Positions 1-16,135 are shown, counted from the first letter of the stretch. The stretch: 64,000 bases of DNA from Casuarina equisetifolia (GCA_028551475.1 CM052354.1:9879172-9943171), one strand, 5' to 3'. The notes: a model not told the origin generated them from the letters alone. Made by a program: numbers and translations.

Positions 1-3604
<3,604 letters not shown>

Positions 3605-3998
3605 GGCGGTTTGCACTGCAAAGAAAAAAGTTTATTCATAAATGTTGAAACACACACGACATAGAGACATAAACACGTCTATTAGCATGTTTCTACGTGG
3701 ATATGAAGCATGATATTTGAAGTCTTAGTTACTGTTGAAAGAGAAACATCTCACAAATGGTCATGCATACATCTAAACACCAGTTCTTGAACCAACCATG
3801 TAATCAAAATTTTGGATGTTTAGATGACATATGTAAATAGTGAAGCCAATGGCAATACAACCATGATATACACATCTATACAAATGAATACTTCTAAAGT
3901 ACATAAAAATGCTGCCTGGCTACCCCCCAATCTACCCCCTCTCGGCTTCTCAGAGCTTCCATATTTCCGAATTCTAGCTAGAGAGAGAGAAAGCGAAG

Positions 3999-5176
3999 AT
4001 GACGGAGGCGGCGATAAGTAAGAAGCCAAGGATGGCCAACGTGACGGACATGCCTGTCCTCCAGGATGGGCTGCCTCTGGGCGGGTTTCCGCTGTTGGAA
4101 AATTCCAGTCTCAAACGAGATAAAAAAACCCGGGAATTCACTAAGCCATTATAAAACACAGAAATTTCTTTTAAGAAAGGAAAATGTAGCTGATTTTTGC
4201 CTCTATGAACTTCAGAAATGGCCTTTACCTTCTCTATTCTCTCATTAAGCATGAGCTTGGATGAGACAGCTCAAGAATTAAGCCCTTGAGCATGAGCTTA
4301 CTGTCCCTTTTGTGCCCTGTTAACACGTTCGTGGACCACGAAAGAGGAAATTATTTTGTCATAAGTCAAGTCGTTTGTCAGAGGAGTCGGTGGTGCACGC
4401 GTTTTCACACGGACAGCTCATCAAAGTCCCATTAAGACCAAATTACGGTCTTCACACGGACAGCTCATCAAAGTCCAAATAATCACAAATTATGATCTTG
4501 CCCTTATGGGCCTAAAAGCTCACAAGAAGCGCAAAACTTTAAAGCTTATAATTTGATTTTTTATATACTAAATGTAGTTTATATGCACATAGTTGAGAGT
4601 TACAAAAAAGACTTAGTCATAAAACTTACGTGTCATACAAATATGTCTAACTCATCACAGTTGTATTAGATAAGTACTGACTAACATTAAGACTTTCATA
4701 TGTAAGGTATAATAAAAATATATATGTTATTTTATTAGATCAATTGACAATTATATTAATATATCTTAATAGGAGATTTTTTGATATTCATTAATATAAG
4801 TCCACATATAATAAGACTATGAAAATAGACTAACATCACCGGTCTAGTACACACGGCGAATGCCCAATAAGGGGCCAAGTGCTGCGGTTATATTTCTTGC
4901 TGCTTTTGGGGCTTTCTCGTGTGGTATGTACCAGGTCGGCAAGGGCAACAAGATCCGTAGGGCCCTCAAGGAAGAAAAATATGCTGCCCGGAGGGCGATG
5001 TTGCCTCTCCTTAAGCTGAAGAAGACGAAAGATTTGTCTCGGGGTGGAAGAAGTATCTTGAGTATGAAGCTGAAGTACTGAAGGATGTGCCCGGTTGGAA
5101 AGTTGGTGAAAGTGTATACAACTCTGGGAAATAGATGCCTCCAGCACCTGGTGAATTCCGTCCTGATGTGTGGTGA
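3999..5176 (+). pseudogene. NDUFA13: NDUFA13/GRIM-19 (complex I subunit) pseudogene in two blocks
   Basis: The parent gene encodes a small single-span accessory subunit of mitochondrial NADH dehydrogenase. Block 1 (3999-4091) encodes the amino terminus, [19 protein letters not shown] then [12 protein letters not shown], preceded by a GA-rich 5' leader. Block 2 (about 4839-5176) encodes [18 protein letters not shown], the motif [20 protein letters not shown] and, after a frame change, [19 protein letters not shown] through a final RPDVW and TGA at 5174-5176. Three lesions are visible: an in-frame TAG (4845-4847) where the family has a basic residue, a one-base deletion near 5013 that shifts frame in the LPLLQAEED region, and a TGG-to-TAG change near 5130. 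The 747 bp between blocks has no convincing splice pair, because coding homology continues right up to each edge; it is either a degenerated intron or an insertion. It lies head-to-head with the GLR gene, about 395 bp away. The identification is firm; the mode of duplication is not known. Confidence 0.88.
4092..4838. other. Non-homologous DNA splitting the NDUFA13 pseudogene
   Basis: AT-rich sequence of 747 bp with no coding potential. It includes a short direct repeat, TTCACACGGACAGCTCATCA, at about 4403 and 4451. The left edge has no GT donor directly at the end of homology. On the right the only nearby AG belongs to the in-frame TAG within coding homology. I cannot decide between an old intron and an insertion. 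Confidence 0.4.
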
Positions 5177-5850
5177 TACTATCCCGACTGCAGTTTTTGT
5201 TGTGGTTGATGTTTAATCTTCAAGAGTTGATTATTTTTCAAGCAAATTTCTTTTTTGCTCATTCAGAGCCAGTTCTAGTGAAAATAAAAATGTGTTTGAA
5301 ACTTTTTATTAAAATAAATAAATAAAATACATAAACAAGCACACAACTCATACTTATGCATGTCTATATAAAAGATTCATTTATTGTATTAAATCAGTTT
5401 ATAGAAAAGGAGAACACTTCCATATAAAAATCGTACCAGATCAACATATTAATAATATGTGATAAATACTAAGTTTTAACACCAGATGAGAATATGAAAC
5501 AAAATAGTTGAAACGTATGTTGCTTTCAAAGAATAAGCCGTATCTCTAGACGCGGCATTATCTCTAGACAATGGCTGGACGATTCATAGATCATATGAAG
5601 ATCTTTACCTGAATCATAAATGTAGTAACATGATAATGGTTGCTTTCCAAACTCCCCAACCCAGCTAAGTGGACTATTCATGGATCATAAGAACATCGTC
5701 ACCTAAATCATAAATGCAGTACCATGATAAAGGCGCCATTGTCTCTAGGTTTTTTTCGCCTTCAATCAGCTTGAGGATGACAAAGTTGGAAACTCTCAAA
5801 GACTACAAAAAGGTCATGGGAGTCCGTCAACCTTTGCCCAAATCTAGTTA
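5177..5850. repeat. Intergenic, with an imperfect tandem repeat of about 93 bp
   Basis: No gene is seen. Between about 5580 and 5740 a segment with ATTCAT(A/G)GATCATA and AATCATAAATG(T/C)AGTA(A/C)CATGATAA occurs twice, offset by about 93 bp. The rest is AT-rich unique-looking sequence. Confidence 0.5.
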
Positions 5851-5852
5851 CC

Positions 5853-6800
5853 ATGCGCCATTTTACGCCCCCCACCAATGCTCCAGCATTCAATGCCCCA
5901 CCACCAGTAACATTTAATGAGAAGTCGATGGTTATCTTCTCAAATACCAGCCCAAAGCATTCAATGAGGTGCCACATGTTACCTTCTCAAGTAATGACCA
6001 ACCACCACCCTTTAATGAGGCGCCAATTAATGATTGTGTTGAGTTGGCAACCCACCAATGCCACTCCACCATTTCGTGATATTGGCACACCTTCCATGAA
6101 CATTATTGCGTCCTCTTCCTATGCTGTAGAGCCTCCACTTCCCATCTCGATGTCTTCTCACCATCCCTCAGACACCATAACCCACACCATGCATACTTGT
6201 AGCCAAGGTTATCTGGCTCAGTCAATTACTTTGCCACTTGGATATTCTCAAATGCAATCTATTTGGCTATATTGTGATAATTTGTTTGCTCTTTGTATCA
6301 CTACCAACCCGGCTCCTTATGGGCATTCTAAACACATTGAGGTGGGTTATAGTTTATTAGAGAAAAATTAACATTAGGTACTTTAAGAACCATTCATGTC
6401 GTCTCTTATGCTCAACTAGCAAATCTTTGTTTCTCGACGTTCCAAACTTGGTCCTCTCATCCCAAGTTTGCACAAGTTGTCAAAGCCACTTCCGAAGACA
6501 CACAACCAGGATGCCATAAATGCAAGAAAGAAAAAGCAAGCTCCACGACCACACATGGAACTTAAAAGTCAAAACTTCTCTTTTGTACTAATTCCTTCTT
6601 CACCTGTACTCATTTATTTCACCTGTATTCATTTATTTCTTTCTTCTGCGTGTATATACCATTATACTTCGAGAGAATACACACATTCTTCATTATCTGT
6701 TTCTTAGTGTCACGACAGCTTACTTGTTCCTGGGTTTCATCTTTGGTGTCTGCAGGAACCGAAATCTTCTATAACCCTACATGCACAGCCAAGAAAATTC
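5853..6800 (+). mobile_element. Decayed Ty1/copia-like retrotransposon fragment
   Basis: An open frame at 5853-6371 begins in proline/threonine/methionine-rich low-complexity sequence. It ends in a stretch that resembles the carboxy end of the copia RNase H domain: a CDN motif followed about 15 residues later by SKHIEV, as in integrase/RT polyproteins of this superfamily. Homology seems to continue past the stop in another frame to about 6480 (AQLANLCF in place of the usual ADIFTK-type tail). About 6580-6770 is pyrimidine-rich, with repeated ATTTATTTC and an ATACACACATTCTTC stretch like the U5 end of copia LTRs. No second LTR, gag or intact polymerase is present, so this is a relic. Confidence 0.5.
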
Positions 6801-7820
6801 AGAAGAGCCTATGTGTGCTCCGCGTTCGCCCGGCTTGTGCATCGCGTGTTCCGGACATAATAATACGTTCCCCGGCGAAGTAATTTTGTAAGTCCTACAA
6901 AGAAGGACGCAAGTCTCCCTAGATTTTGGGTTATTGGAAGGCCAGTTCCAACTGAGTGGGCACCCAATTCCTTACCAACCACCTAACCCATCTAAGCGGG
7001 CGATTCAAAAAGCCTGGTCGCTAGTCATAAACTTGAACCACGTCTAGTCTCGGCCGTCACTTCAAAGATTATTCCCACTCGACATTTTCAACCTTTGTAA
7101 ACGTAAACTCGACCAATTTGACATCTTGAAATTTGGGTTTATTTTTGTGCAAAGTTTTACACAAAAGTAGCAAAGTCTTTATTTCTTATAAAGAGATCAC
7201 ATGTTTAGATGCGGCAGACGTCAAACTCCCCAACCCATAAAAGTGGATGATTCAAAAAGTCTAGATGTTTACCCGGATAGACATTGTCTTTCAAACAAGC
7301 TCTAATGAATTCATTTAATTTTCTTGTCCCTTCAATCTCTTGCACTAATTTCAATTTTTGAGAAAAATAAAGGTAACAACAAAAATAACACTATATATAC
7401 TAGCAATAGTAGCAATTATGATTATAGAGAAAGAGAGACTCTATGTACTAAAAGCAATATGGCATTGAAGTATTTAGTCTGTTTATTTAATTCAATGGTT
7501 AAATTTTAACATATCATTTAGTTTGCTCTAGGATTGTGTACGAAGAAATGAAGCAACTTTGAAATTAGAAGAGGAAAAAACAGATGCACACATTTTTGTA
7601 TTGGGAAAAGAATTGTCTAGTAAAGTCCTTCGAAGAGCGGAGCGAAAGCCCTTTCCAATAATCTATAGGAGCCTGCAATCCTAATTCTTGAACGCCATCC
7701 GAAGGAGGTCAAAAGCTTTGCATCCTATTCTTGTTATTACGTGGTGAAGAATCTAAGTAGTATGATGCTAAACATGAGGCTTGTGCTAGTTGTGGATTAA
7801 TTGGTGCTTTGAAGGCTCAA
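6800..7820. other. Intergenic, no recognisable gene
   Basis: Mixed sequence. Short related phrases such as GATTCAAAAAG(C/T)CT with ACCCATCTAAGCGGGC or CCCATAAAAGTGGATG recur at about 6980-7015 and 7230-7265 and echo 5655-5685. They suggest degenerate repeats. The 7550-7820 part may hold earlier, unreadable portions of the following pseudogene. Confidence 0.35.
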
Positions 7821-7829
7821 ACTTTTGCA

Positions 7830-8530
7830 TTGGTTTTGGTTGATCTATTCATAGTGCCTAAGCAAGGGAGTGCTATGAGAGCATAGATGGAACCAATTTA
7901 TAATCCTGATAGAATGGGATGCAATAGTGATCCTTGTGCTCCCAAAAGTTAAAATGCTCAGGAGGGGGTTACATGTTGCCTCAAGAATAGCCAATCTACC
8001 TTTGTTGTATTTCAAATAAATCTTGGAAGCCAAGGCTTGAAAGGATACATTAGTGATCAAATTAGCCTTTTGACAAACTTGGTAAGTTTAAACTTAAATA
8101 CTAATTGTTTAGGGGGGTCATTTACCAACTAGAATAGGTCACACATCTCTTGTACAATTAGATTATTCATACAATCAATTTATGGAGTCCATTCTAGATA
8201 GTCTAGTTTGTTATAGTCTATGGCTACTACTATTGAATAATAACTTACTAAAAGATCATGTACTAAAGAAATTTTATTCAATTGGTGTATATGATGGAGT
8301 TATTGATCTATTTGGTAATAAAAGTTTGTGTGGTGTCCATCCTCTAACTGAATCTCCTTTATTTTAAGAAATGGTGGTCTTACTACAAAAGGTAAAGTTG
8401 TAAAAGGCTTGTCTTACCCCATTATTTTCTCTATCCTACTATTGGTGATATACATGCTTTTCATAAAAAAGGGTAGAAATGATTATGACTTTGGTTTACC
8501 TTATAATCTAATGTCACTTCCCACAAAGAG
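7830..8530 (+). pseudogene. LRR receptor-like protein pseudogene (RLP4-like, carboxy half)
   Basis: Reading across frames gives, in order, a VDLFIVPKQGSAMRA segment, an NPDRMGCNSDPCAP segment typical of the Cys-containing region before the LRRs, QINLGSQGLKGYISDQIS and HLPTRIGHTSLVQLDYSYNQ as LRR pieces, GVYDGVIDLFGNKSLCGV as an LRR carboxy cap, and a hydrophobic stretch (IIFSILLLVIYMLFIKKGR). It ends with the juxtamembrane phrase DYDFGLPYNLMSL. The best match from memory is the malectin-like/LRR receptor-like proteins with a short cytosolic tail. In-frame stops near 7883, 7950 and 8366 and missing LRRs show it is not functional. Upstream malectin-like exons could not be recognised. Confidence 0.6.
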
Positions 8531-8639
8531 ATGCAATATCATAGGCAAAAATCCTTAGTGCTTCTAGAGATGGAAAGCCAACATGCTAAAGGATTGTCAT
8601 CACTACTCACTCCTTGTTAACTGATACTCAAAAAATTAT

Positions 8640-10970
8640 AGGATTCACAGGTCTCAAGAGTTTTGTATCAAATATTACAGTAAGTTAGAGCTCTTAATAA
8701 AATTGGAACTTTCATCCCTTGAAACAACTCAGTTAAAAGCATAGAAGGTATAATACATTACCAAAACATGGAAAGACTCATTAACTTACATTGTTTTAAT
8801 ATTTAGAAAACTGGTATAAAGGAGATGACAACAAATTTAGGTAAGCTAAAATGGTTAAAGAACTTGAATGCATTTCAAAAAAGATTTTTTTTCTCTTTAA
8901 ATAAAGCCAATATACTCACGTTGTGGATAACAAAAGGTTAACCAAAGAAACTTTGAAGAAAATAATAGAAATAGTTTATCACAATTGACATCAATGGCAT
9001 TGATTGAAGAAACAACTTAGTCAAAGCATTTTTTACGGTGCATGACTTTGTTAATGATTGGGAAAAATAAACGTTTGGAGTATTTACTGGCATGTTATTG
9101 GATGGCTCTTCTTATGGAATTACAAACAAGATTTAGTTTACTTGAATAAGTATAAGATTTTTCATGTTACTCAAAAGTTGCACATTTTAGATTCAACGAA
9201 AGAATAAAGTGCATTTAATATTTATGTAACTAAGACCATGCTAAATGATTTATTCCCAATGATGAAAATTTTGGTATTACTTTTTTTAGAACATTGCATA
9301 AACATGATAGAGTTGCCTAAATCAAATGCCCAAATGAAGTAATGCTTGAAACTTAATTTTATTGAATTAACAAGCTACATGATTTAATATGTAAGTTGTG
9401 CAATTTGCTTGAATTGCATTTGGCATTTTGGAAGGGGCTTACTATGTTACCAAACCTCATACACAAACTTGTTAACTTACATCATCATAATATTTGGAAA
9501 ATTGGCACAAAAAAGATGTTAACAAATTTGGGTCAGCTAAAGCAATTAAAAAACATGACTACATTTTTTATTAACAAACATAGTGGAACTTGTACTCAAA
9601 CATTGAAAAAACTTACAAATCTTCATGGATGGATTTCAATTCTATAGCTCCAAAATTGTATGTCTCTTATAAAGGATTTGAAAGTAAGTTTGAAAGATAT
9701 GAAATACCTAAAGACCTTGGAATTTGGATCGAATCAACTCCATACTTTAGAAAGTTATAGATTTGTTCTCAACAATCTTTAGCCTTATACAAACTTGGAA
9801 AGCCTTGTAATCGAGGACTATGGTGTCAAAAGTCTTTTAAAATGAGTTAGACTTTCTTCATTTTGTAGCATAACATACTTTTGTCTAAAAAACTCCTAAA
9901 TACTTGTTTAGGGAAGATGCAATATTTTAAGGTTGGTGAATTAGATATTAGCCTTTTGAAGGACTTATGCAAGCAAATCCAACCTCATGAGAAACATGTT
10001 CGCTGTCATTGTGACCACTGCATTTGTGATGTAAATGACAACCTTTAGAAGAGAAATAAGTCAAATATAACCTAAAAATTCATCTTAGGCTTATCAAAGG
10101 ACTATTAAAACCTCTACACAAATCTTCTCTTGGGAGACGGTGCTAGCTTTGTAGAAAAGCTACTCCCTCATGAAACAAGACAACTACTGATACTCACATG
10201 AGCCTAACAGTGGATAGAATAGTAAAGGAATGATCTTTCTTGCCAATTTGCATTCCAACTCAATGTTAGTGCATTGTCAATTATGCTTTCTATAAGAAAT
10301 CTTTATTATTGGGTAGAAGAAATTGTTAAAATGAATTTTGGGTTTTCTTGTAACGACTCTTTGTTAGTTACGTTTGGATTATTGAATGTGTTTTAGTTTC
10401 GCAATATATTGAACTAGAAGCAATGATCTTCTTTGGTGCTGAAAATAGTGGTGAAGCTTTTCAAAAACTTGAACTTTTTACCAAAGCTAATAGGAGGGTT
10501 GCCCAATTTTGGGTTTTCTTGTAACTACTCTTTGTTAGTTACGTTTGGAGTATTGAATGTTTTTTAGTTTCACAATATATTAAACTAGGAGCAATGGTCT
10601 TCTTTGGTGCTGAAAATAGTGGTGAAGCTTTTCAAAAACTTGAATTTTTTACCAAAGCTAATAGGAGGGTTGCCCAATCACCTTCCTTATTTAGCCAAAC
10701 TCTAGATCTTTAAATGTCAATAGTTGATGGCTTCATTACCTAAGGCTACTGCTATCCAAGATTTAGAGTTAAGGTGTTGTAATGAGGCTTTGTTAAAAGA
10801 ACTATGAGTTGGATTACAAAGGTTGAAAATTGACAAATTTGACTCACTAGAATACCTTCCTAAAGTAATGATCAATTGTAATGTGGATCTTTAATAGTTT
10901 TGTATTAGGAATTATGTGAAGTTAGAGGTCTTAACACAATTAGAACTTTCATCCCTCGAAACATTGGAGT
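8640..10970 (+). pseudogene. Heavily decayed NB-LRR relic
   Basis: Scattered matches to intact gene C occur in the right order but with many stops and frameshifts. A first block at about 8690-8880 matches LRR pieces of gene C (ELSSLE; then KEMTTNLGKLK). A second run begins at about 9035 with a degenerate MHD region (VHDFV). It continues through LLDGSSYGITNK, DLFPMMKILVLL and the 9396-9647 open frame (CNLLELHLAFWKGLTMLP; NLGQLKQLKNMTTFFINKHS), then LRR remnants to about 10970 (YLPKVMINC; LELSSLETLEL). The amino half, including CC and NB-ARC, is absent. Divergence is much greater than between A and B, so this is an older family member. Confidence 0.72.
10335..10676 (+). repeat. 171-bp tandem duplication inside the NB-LRR relic
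   Basis: Copies at 10335-10505 and 10506-10676 are near identical; differences include CGACTC versus CTACTC and GAACTAGAAGCAATGAT versus AAACTAGGAGCAATGGT. The length is a multiple of three. It covers the LRR segment around SFGAENSGEAFQKLE. Confidence 0.9.
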
Positions 10971-10979
10971 TGTATAGGT

Positions 10980-13900
10980 TCTCTCACATCAATTTCATTA
11001 CATTTGTTCTCAAAGTTTTATTGTAGTTGGAGAAATTTATTACACAGAATTTAAAAATTTCACAAACCCATTCCAAGAACAAGGTATGACTCTAAGAAAA
11101 ATATGAAGAACATAGTAGAAAAAGAGAAAGCTTAGTTCGATGATTTCAATGCAAAATAAAGCTACAAATTTATAGCAGAGTGACAATACCTAAACTAGGA
11201 AAATGAAATGTAATCAGTAGCAATTAGTATTGATTCCAATTTTCCATGTATACAAAGGATTTCTCAAGAATTGTAAAACATTTGAAAAACCTAATTACAA
11301 TTAAATGAAATCAATGGTAATTAGAACTTTCATCCAATCTTAGGTCTAGTGTAGTTTCATAGGAGCTAGGAGCTAAAAGCATTTCCCAAAATCCATGAAA
11401 ATAAATAATAAGGATGCCCATCCTTGACCTAGGAGAAAATTTTGGAGTCAATTGAAGTCATACATTTAAAAAAATTTAATCATAATAATCTTAAAAATCT
11501 TATCTAAAAAGTTTCAAGCCAACTAAACATCATAATGATGGAGTGCCATGAATTGATAAAGAAATAAGTACTTTCCTAAACTCTTAAGTTTTCAAAAGAG
11601 ATTTAGTATTTCATTCTTATATGTTACACAATTCATTTTTTTAATCAATTTGTAAAAACATAAATAATATCTTTATTTTAAAAAAATCAAAATAGGTATA
11701 AATAATTTGTGGTGTAAATTTTTTATTATATCCACTAGTCTCAAATATGGAAAAATTTTGTAGACATGTATTTTTATTAACAAATAAAAATATCATACTC
11801 TAATTAAAATTTGATATTACGTTAAAATTAATTTTTTAATTTGAAGTTATTTTTAAACTAAACATACATTTCTTCTTATAAAAAATATTATAATAAAATT
11901 TGAATTATATGACTCATAGTTAACAACTTTGGGCATTTTTTTTAAACTTTTCAGGCTCCACTCAAGTACGACTTGTTTTTTGAGTCAGAATTCCTTCCTT
12001 TAAGTGTCCCATCTACTCCATGGATATTATGACGGCTTTGTGGAGCTAGATCCATAACGCATCAAGGCACGGGGGCCTTTTTCTGTGTGTACTGGCCTGT
12101 GTTGCATAGCATACCTTTTCGGGGTTACAAAGAACAAATAAGAAAATCATTGTCAGATTCGACAAGCATCCGTCGCTACTATTGCAGATCTCTTAGTCAC
12201 AGACTGAAATAAATAATAAGAGCAAAGAAAATAAGCAAGTAGAAAGATCAAAGGAGGGCAACTAGAGCATGCACATAACAAATGACATGCCACCAAGAGT
12301 GGAAATTTCATTAGAAAATTATTTTTCTAGGCTATAACTCAAATACTAAGTGTTAAACTTGAAATCAAGAAATTGTAAACAGTACATATCCTCAATTAAA
12401 CTAAACACTTGTCAACAAAATAAAAACATATATAGACAAGTCAATTGTATTTTTAAGATTTTGGATATCAAAATAAAGAGCACATCATATATTCCCATTG
12501 GACCCTTAGAGGCGCTTCTCTATAAACAAACGCCTTAAGGTGGACAACAGACGAATATACTTCAAGAATGTAAAGAGTGAAGACATGCTTTATAAAGTTC
12601 GCATCTCTCAAATCTTGGAGGACGCTTTCCACGATAAAGTTTACTGACCCTGATAGACTTATCTGGATCGTTACGTTGAGTCCAGCCTAAAGTGACCCAG
12701 TCTAATTTGTTTGAAAGCAAATCTTTGCTCGCATTAGGAAAGTCAAGGTATGGAGATGGACTTAGGCCCACATGTTGGCACCCTACTGTCGGCTGGAGCG
12801 GGATTTCATGGATGGTTGGAAGAGGTGGTGGTGGATGTTCTTGAATGTTGGGCTGGCGACAACTCCGCGTTTTTCTTAATCCGAAAAGTTCATTTCAGAG
12901 TGGTGCCTCCACCGCACTTCAGCAACTAAGGTCTATAAAGAAAAGGCTTAAGAGGAAGCGTGAAGCCTACGAAACGCAGGACTCTGTGTCACAAGAGAGC
13001 TTTGTCAGTTTGCACCAGGGAGAAGAACGCAAATAAGTCTCGGGAACAATAGTTTTGTGTATACAAAGAACGGTAAATGTTTGAGCTTGTATTTGGCTTT
13101 TTACCACACCATTTGGTTTAATATTTTTCATCCGTAACTCATCGCTGTTTGTCTATCCGTCTTATAAATTGATTTTAACATCTCTATTACTAGCACTACT
13201 ATCTTCTTTTTGGTCCTGTAAAAGCAGGGTGCATTAGCTGTGGCTTGGGACGGGTTGAGACCAAAGATCTGTTTCCTGGGGCTTAGGCACTCTGGGTGCT
13301 TATAATTATGCCTAGTTTTGGGTGGGGTTAGGGCACTGAAAAAGGTTTTGAATAAATTTTGGTCTTCTTGACTGTACGGAGTGGGTCAAGGGTTGTCTTT
13401 TGTTAATAGTCGGCCAAGATTAAATGTTTGTTATGTTGTCTGTCCACCACAAGCAGAGTGTTTTGGGTTCTGTATGAAACAGTACTAAGTTGGAACTCTC
13501 GGAAAGGAGAAGTGTGTGGAATTTTCTGAAAAAAAATTGGAGCTTTGGCTTCACGGAAGTGCGATTTCCGTCGCATGTGATTTTGGAGGTTTGGTCTCTC
13601 TGGAATGAGACCCATCTTTTCGGTAAATTCTCTTCCACTTCGTTAGATTTGTGCTTGTTCCTACTGTAATCGGACTGAGCTTGATAAAAGAGTTTTGTAG
13701 TACCCGTTTCGCTGACAAGACCTGCCTGGGTTTTTGTTAGTTTGTTGGGTTCTGTTGTGGGTGTTTTCTGTTCCATCGCCTTGATAAACTGGTGACTTTT
13801 GTTGTTCTGTCGTTCTAGGCGGAATTGGTTTTTTATTTGGATCTGTTGGTGGGAAACAGGATTAGTTGATTTGGGGGTGGGGGGTGGGCGACTTTTCTAT

Positions 13901-14320
13901 GTGAGTTAGTTGCTCCTCAAGGTGTTTTGTTGACGATAAATTGTATGGAAGTGGGCGACTTTGGTGGCGGTGTGTGGGGTTGCGGGGTTTGCTTAAGGAA
14001 TAAAGAAAGGAGGTGGGTCCGATTGGTGTCTTTGACTCTTGTGTTAAGGGACACATTTGAGTGAGAGGAAGGAGAACCTTGAGAAAGGTGATAGTGGATA
14101 TTTGGTTTGCTTTTTGTTGCTCTCTTGTTCCGTCACCTCAAGGTGTTTGTAAAGAGCTCTGTGTGAAGAGAAAAAGAATACAGAATTGTGGTTAGGCCCT
14201 GACTGGGCTTTACAAGCAAATAGGCCTTTTACCAGATTGCATGCCCAGACTTGCACCACCTAGCGTTTTGCTTTATTTGCTTTGCTTTTTGTAATGTTAT
14301 AATATAAATAAATAAATAAA
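10980..14320. repeat. Dispersed cluster repeats, no intact gene
   Basis: Three blocks are visible. About 11340-12180 resembles 41190-42120: shared phrases include GAGCTAAAAGCATT, TGACTCA(T/C)AG and TTTGTGGAG followed by GCATCAAGG. About 12430-12620 resembles the resistance-gene 3' flank at 17465-17690 (TTTTGGATATCA, GAGCACATCAT). About 12640-12800 resembles the DNA next to the CLPP4 fragment at 43835-43970 (GTTGAGTCCAGC, GTGACCCAGT). From 13390 to 14260 the + strand is GT-rich with no recognised product; open frames there on the minus strand match nothing I know. Confidence 0.6.
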
Positions 14321-14322
14321 AT

Positions 14323-16135
14323 ATGGCTGAAATTGCAACCCAATTCTCCCTCCCTTGTTCCCGAGTGCTCTTCCAAGAGCTGTTATCTCACGTGTTCGTT
14401 GACATGTTTCAGGGATGAGAACTCAACTAGAACCTTTTATGCGACTTGAAGATGGCATTGATCTCCGTGAATAAGTTAGCTGAAGATACAGAGGATATGG
14501 CACTTGCGGAGACTCTAGTAAAAGAATGGTTTGATGAGCTAAAAGATGGTGTATACAATGCAATGGACATCTTAGACGATATTGCTACTAAAGCCATTCA
14601 ACGCAAATTGGATGCTGAATTTGAAGGCCTTGTAAGGAAGGTACCAAACTCCATCGCTAATTCTCTTTGCCCTTGTGCCAAGAAGATTGACCCAAAAATA
14701 AAACAAGTGCTTCATATACTAGAGAATTTGGAAAAACATAAGGATGTGTTAGGTCTAAAAGAAGGTGGTGGAGGAAAACCATCCGAAAGACTAGTCACAA
14801 CTTCTTTGGTTGAGGAATTTAATATTTTTGGTAGGGATGATGACAAGGAAAAAATTATAAACTTGTTTATGTCCGATGGTACAAGTGGTATTGAGAAAAT
14901 GGAAGTGATTTCCGAAGTTGGAATGGGGGGAATTGGCAAGAACACATTTGCTCAGTTTATTTACAATGACAAGAGGATGAAGGAAGGGTGAAGGAGCATT
15001 TTAACCTTAAAGCACAGATATCTGTTTCAGAAGAATGTAATTTACTTTGTGCAACAAGAACAATTCTAGAGGAAATGGGTTCATTGTCGAAGAATCTAAA
15101 TGGGCCAACTTACTCTTCAAGAGAAATAAATTGAGAAAATGAGGAGTGAGACTCTAAATAAGTGACAATTCTTAAATAAATTATTTAATTTTAGAGCACA
15201 AGAAAGTATAGCGATTGTAACTGCATATAAATATAAGGTTATGTTATCTACAGAAATTGTTTATCTTTCGCTTGTATAATTGCAAGTACTGTTATAGCCT
15301 ACCATCACTTGGCCAACTATGCTATCTGTAGAAACTGTTTATCATTAGTTTAGAAGGATTTGTTAAAGTGAATGTTGACTTTTATGGTAATGGTTCTTCA
15401 TCAATCAAGCCATTTGAAGCATTAAAAATTCTAATGTTTGAGCAAATGTTAAATTGGGAGGAATGGCCTTCTTTTGGATTTGAAGGCAATTGTAGAGCCT
15501 TTCCACAACTTGAAGATCTATATATTATATCTTGTCCAAAGCTAAGAGGTGAGTTGCCTGCCCATCTTCCTTCTTTAGGTAAGCTTAAGATCTTCGACTG
15601 TCAACAGCTGGTGGCTACACTCCCAAATAGAACCATTACTCGGGATTTGGAGTTAACTACTTGTAACGAGGTTCTATTAAAGAAGCTACCAGTTGGATTG
15701 CGGAGGTTAAGAATCTACGGATTTAACTCACTAGAGTGTCTTCCAGAGGTAACAGTCAAGAGGATGGAATGGGGTTTGCCGGGATTCCCTTCTATTAGAT
15801 ATCTGGAAATCTATGCAAGAGCAGACGATGTGGTGTCCTTTCCAGAGCCAGGGTTGTTGCCTTCATGTCTGCTAGTACTTGACCTTGGGGAGTTTCAAAA
15901 CTTGAAATCTGACAAAGAAGGGCTCCAACACCTCACCTCTCTTCAAGAATTGTGTCTCCGACTCTGTAATAAACTCAAGTGCATACCAGAAAAAGAGTTT
16001 CCTGCCTCACTTTATCTGGAGATGTCCTTTGTTGAAGAAGCAGTTGCAGCGCAAGAAAGGAAAAAAACAGCAAAAGATACCTGACAGTGTTGACTTATTT
16101 GTTGACGATGAATGTATTGATGAGCTAAAAGGCTT
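14323..16135 (+). pseudogene. CC-NB-LRR resistance gene pseudogene A
   Basis: The family encodes cytosolic immune receptors (RPP13-like/R13L1-like CNLs). From ATG 14323 the reading matches gene C: an amino end MAEIATQFSL, stops at 14416 (TGA) and shortly after (TAG) within the CC domain, then an open stretch 14446-14991 with FDELKDGVYNAMDILDD (CC) and the P-loop GMGGIGKNTFAQ, where the second Thr-site residue is Asn instead of Thr. An 11-bp insertion near 14985 shifts frame. NB-ARC homology fades after about 15220 and resumes in the LRRs at about 15290, implying loss of roughly 1.4 kb. The LRR frame 15368-16084 also lacks a block between EVTV and KRMEWGLPGF that is present in B. The tail is readable in another frame (VDLFVDDE) to about 16115. 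It is clearly non-functional as a receptor. Confidence 0.9.
14918..14940 (+). promoter_or_regulatory. Candidate miR482/2118-type target site at the P-loop of pseudogene A
   Basis: The stretch GGAATGGGGGGAATTGGCAA encodes GMGGIGK. It has the composition that miR482/2118 family members pair with in many NB-LRR transcripts. The miRNA itself is not in the window. This is inference from established family knowledge. Confidence 0.4.

Noticed and set aside
3974-4252. Minus-strand frame of 92 residues with a hydrophobic end
   Set aside because: It lies antisense to the NDUFA13 block 1, which has clear family identity on the plus strand.
13420-13776. Minus-strand frame of 118 residues
   Set aside because: No recognised motif, no sign of a conserved counterpart, and it lies in GT-rich sequence; kept only as unclassified.
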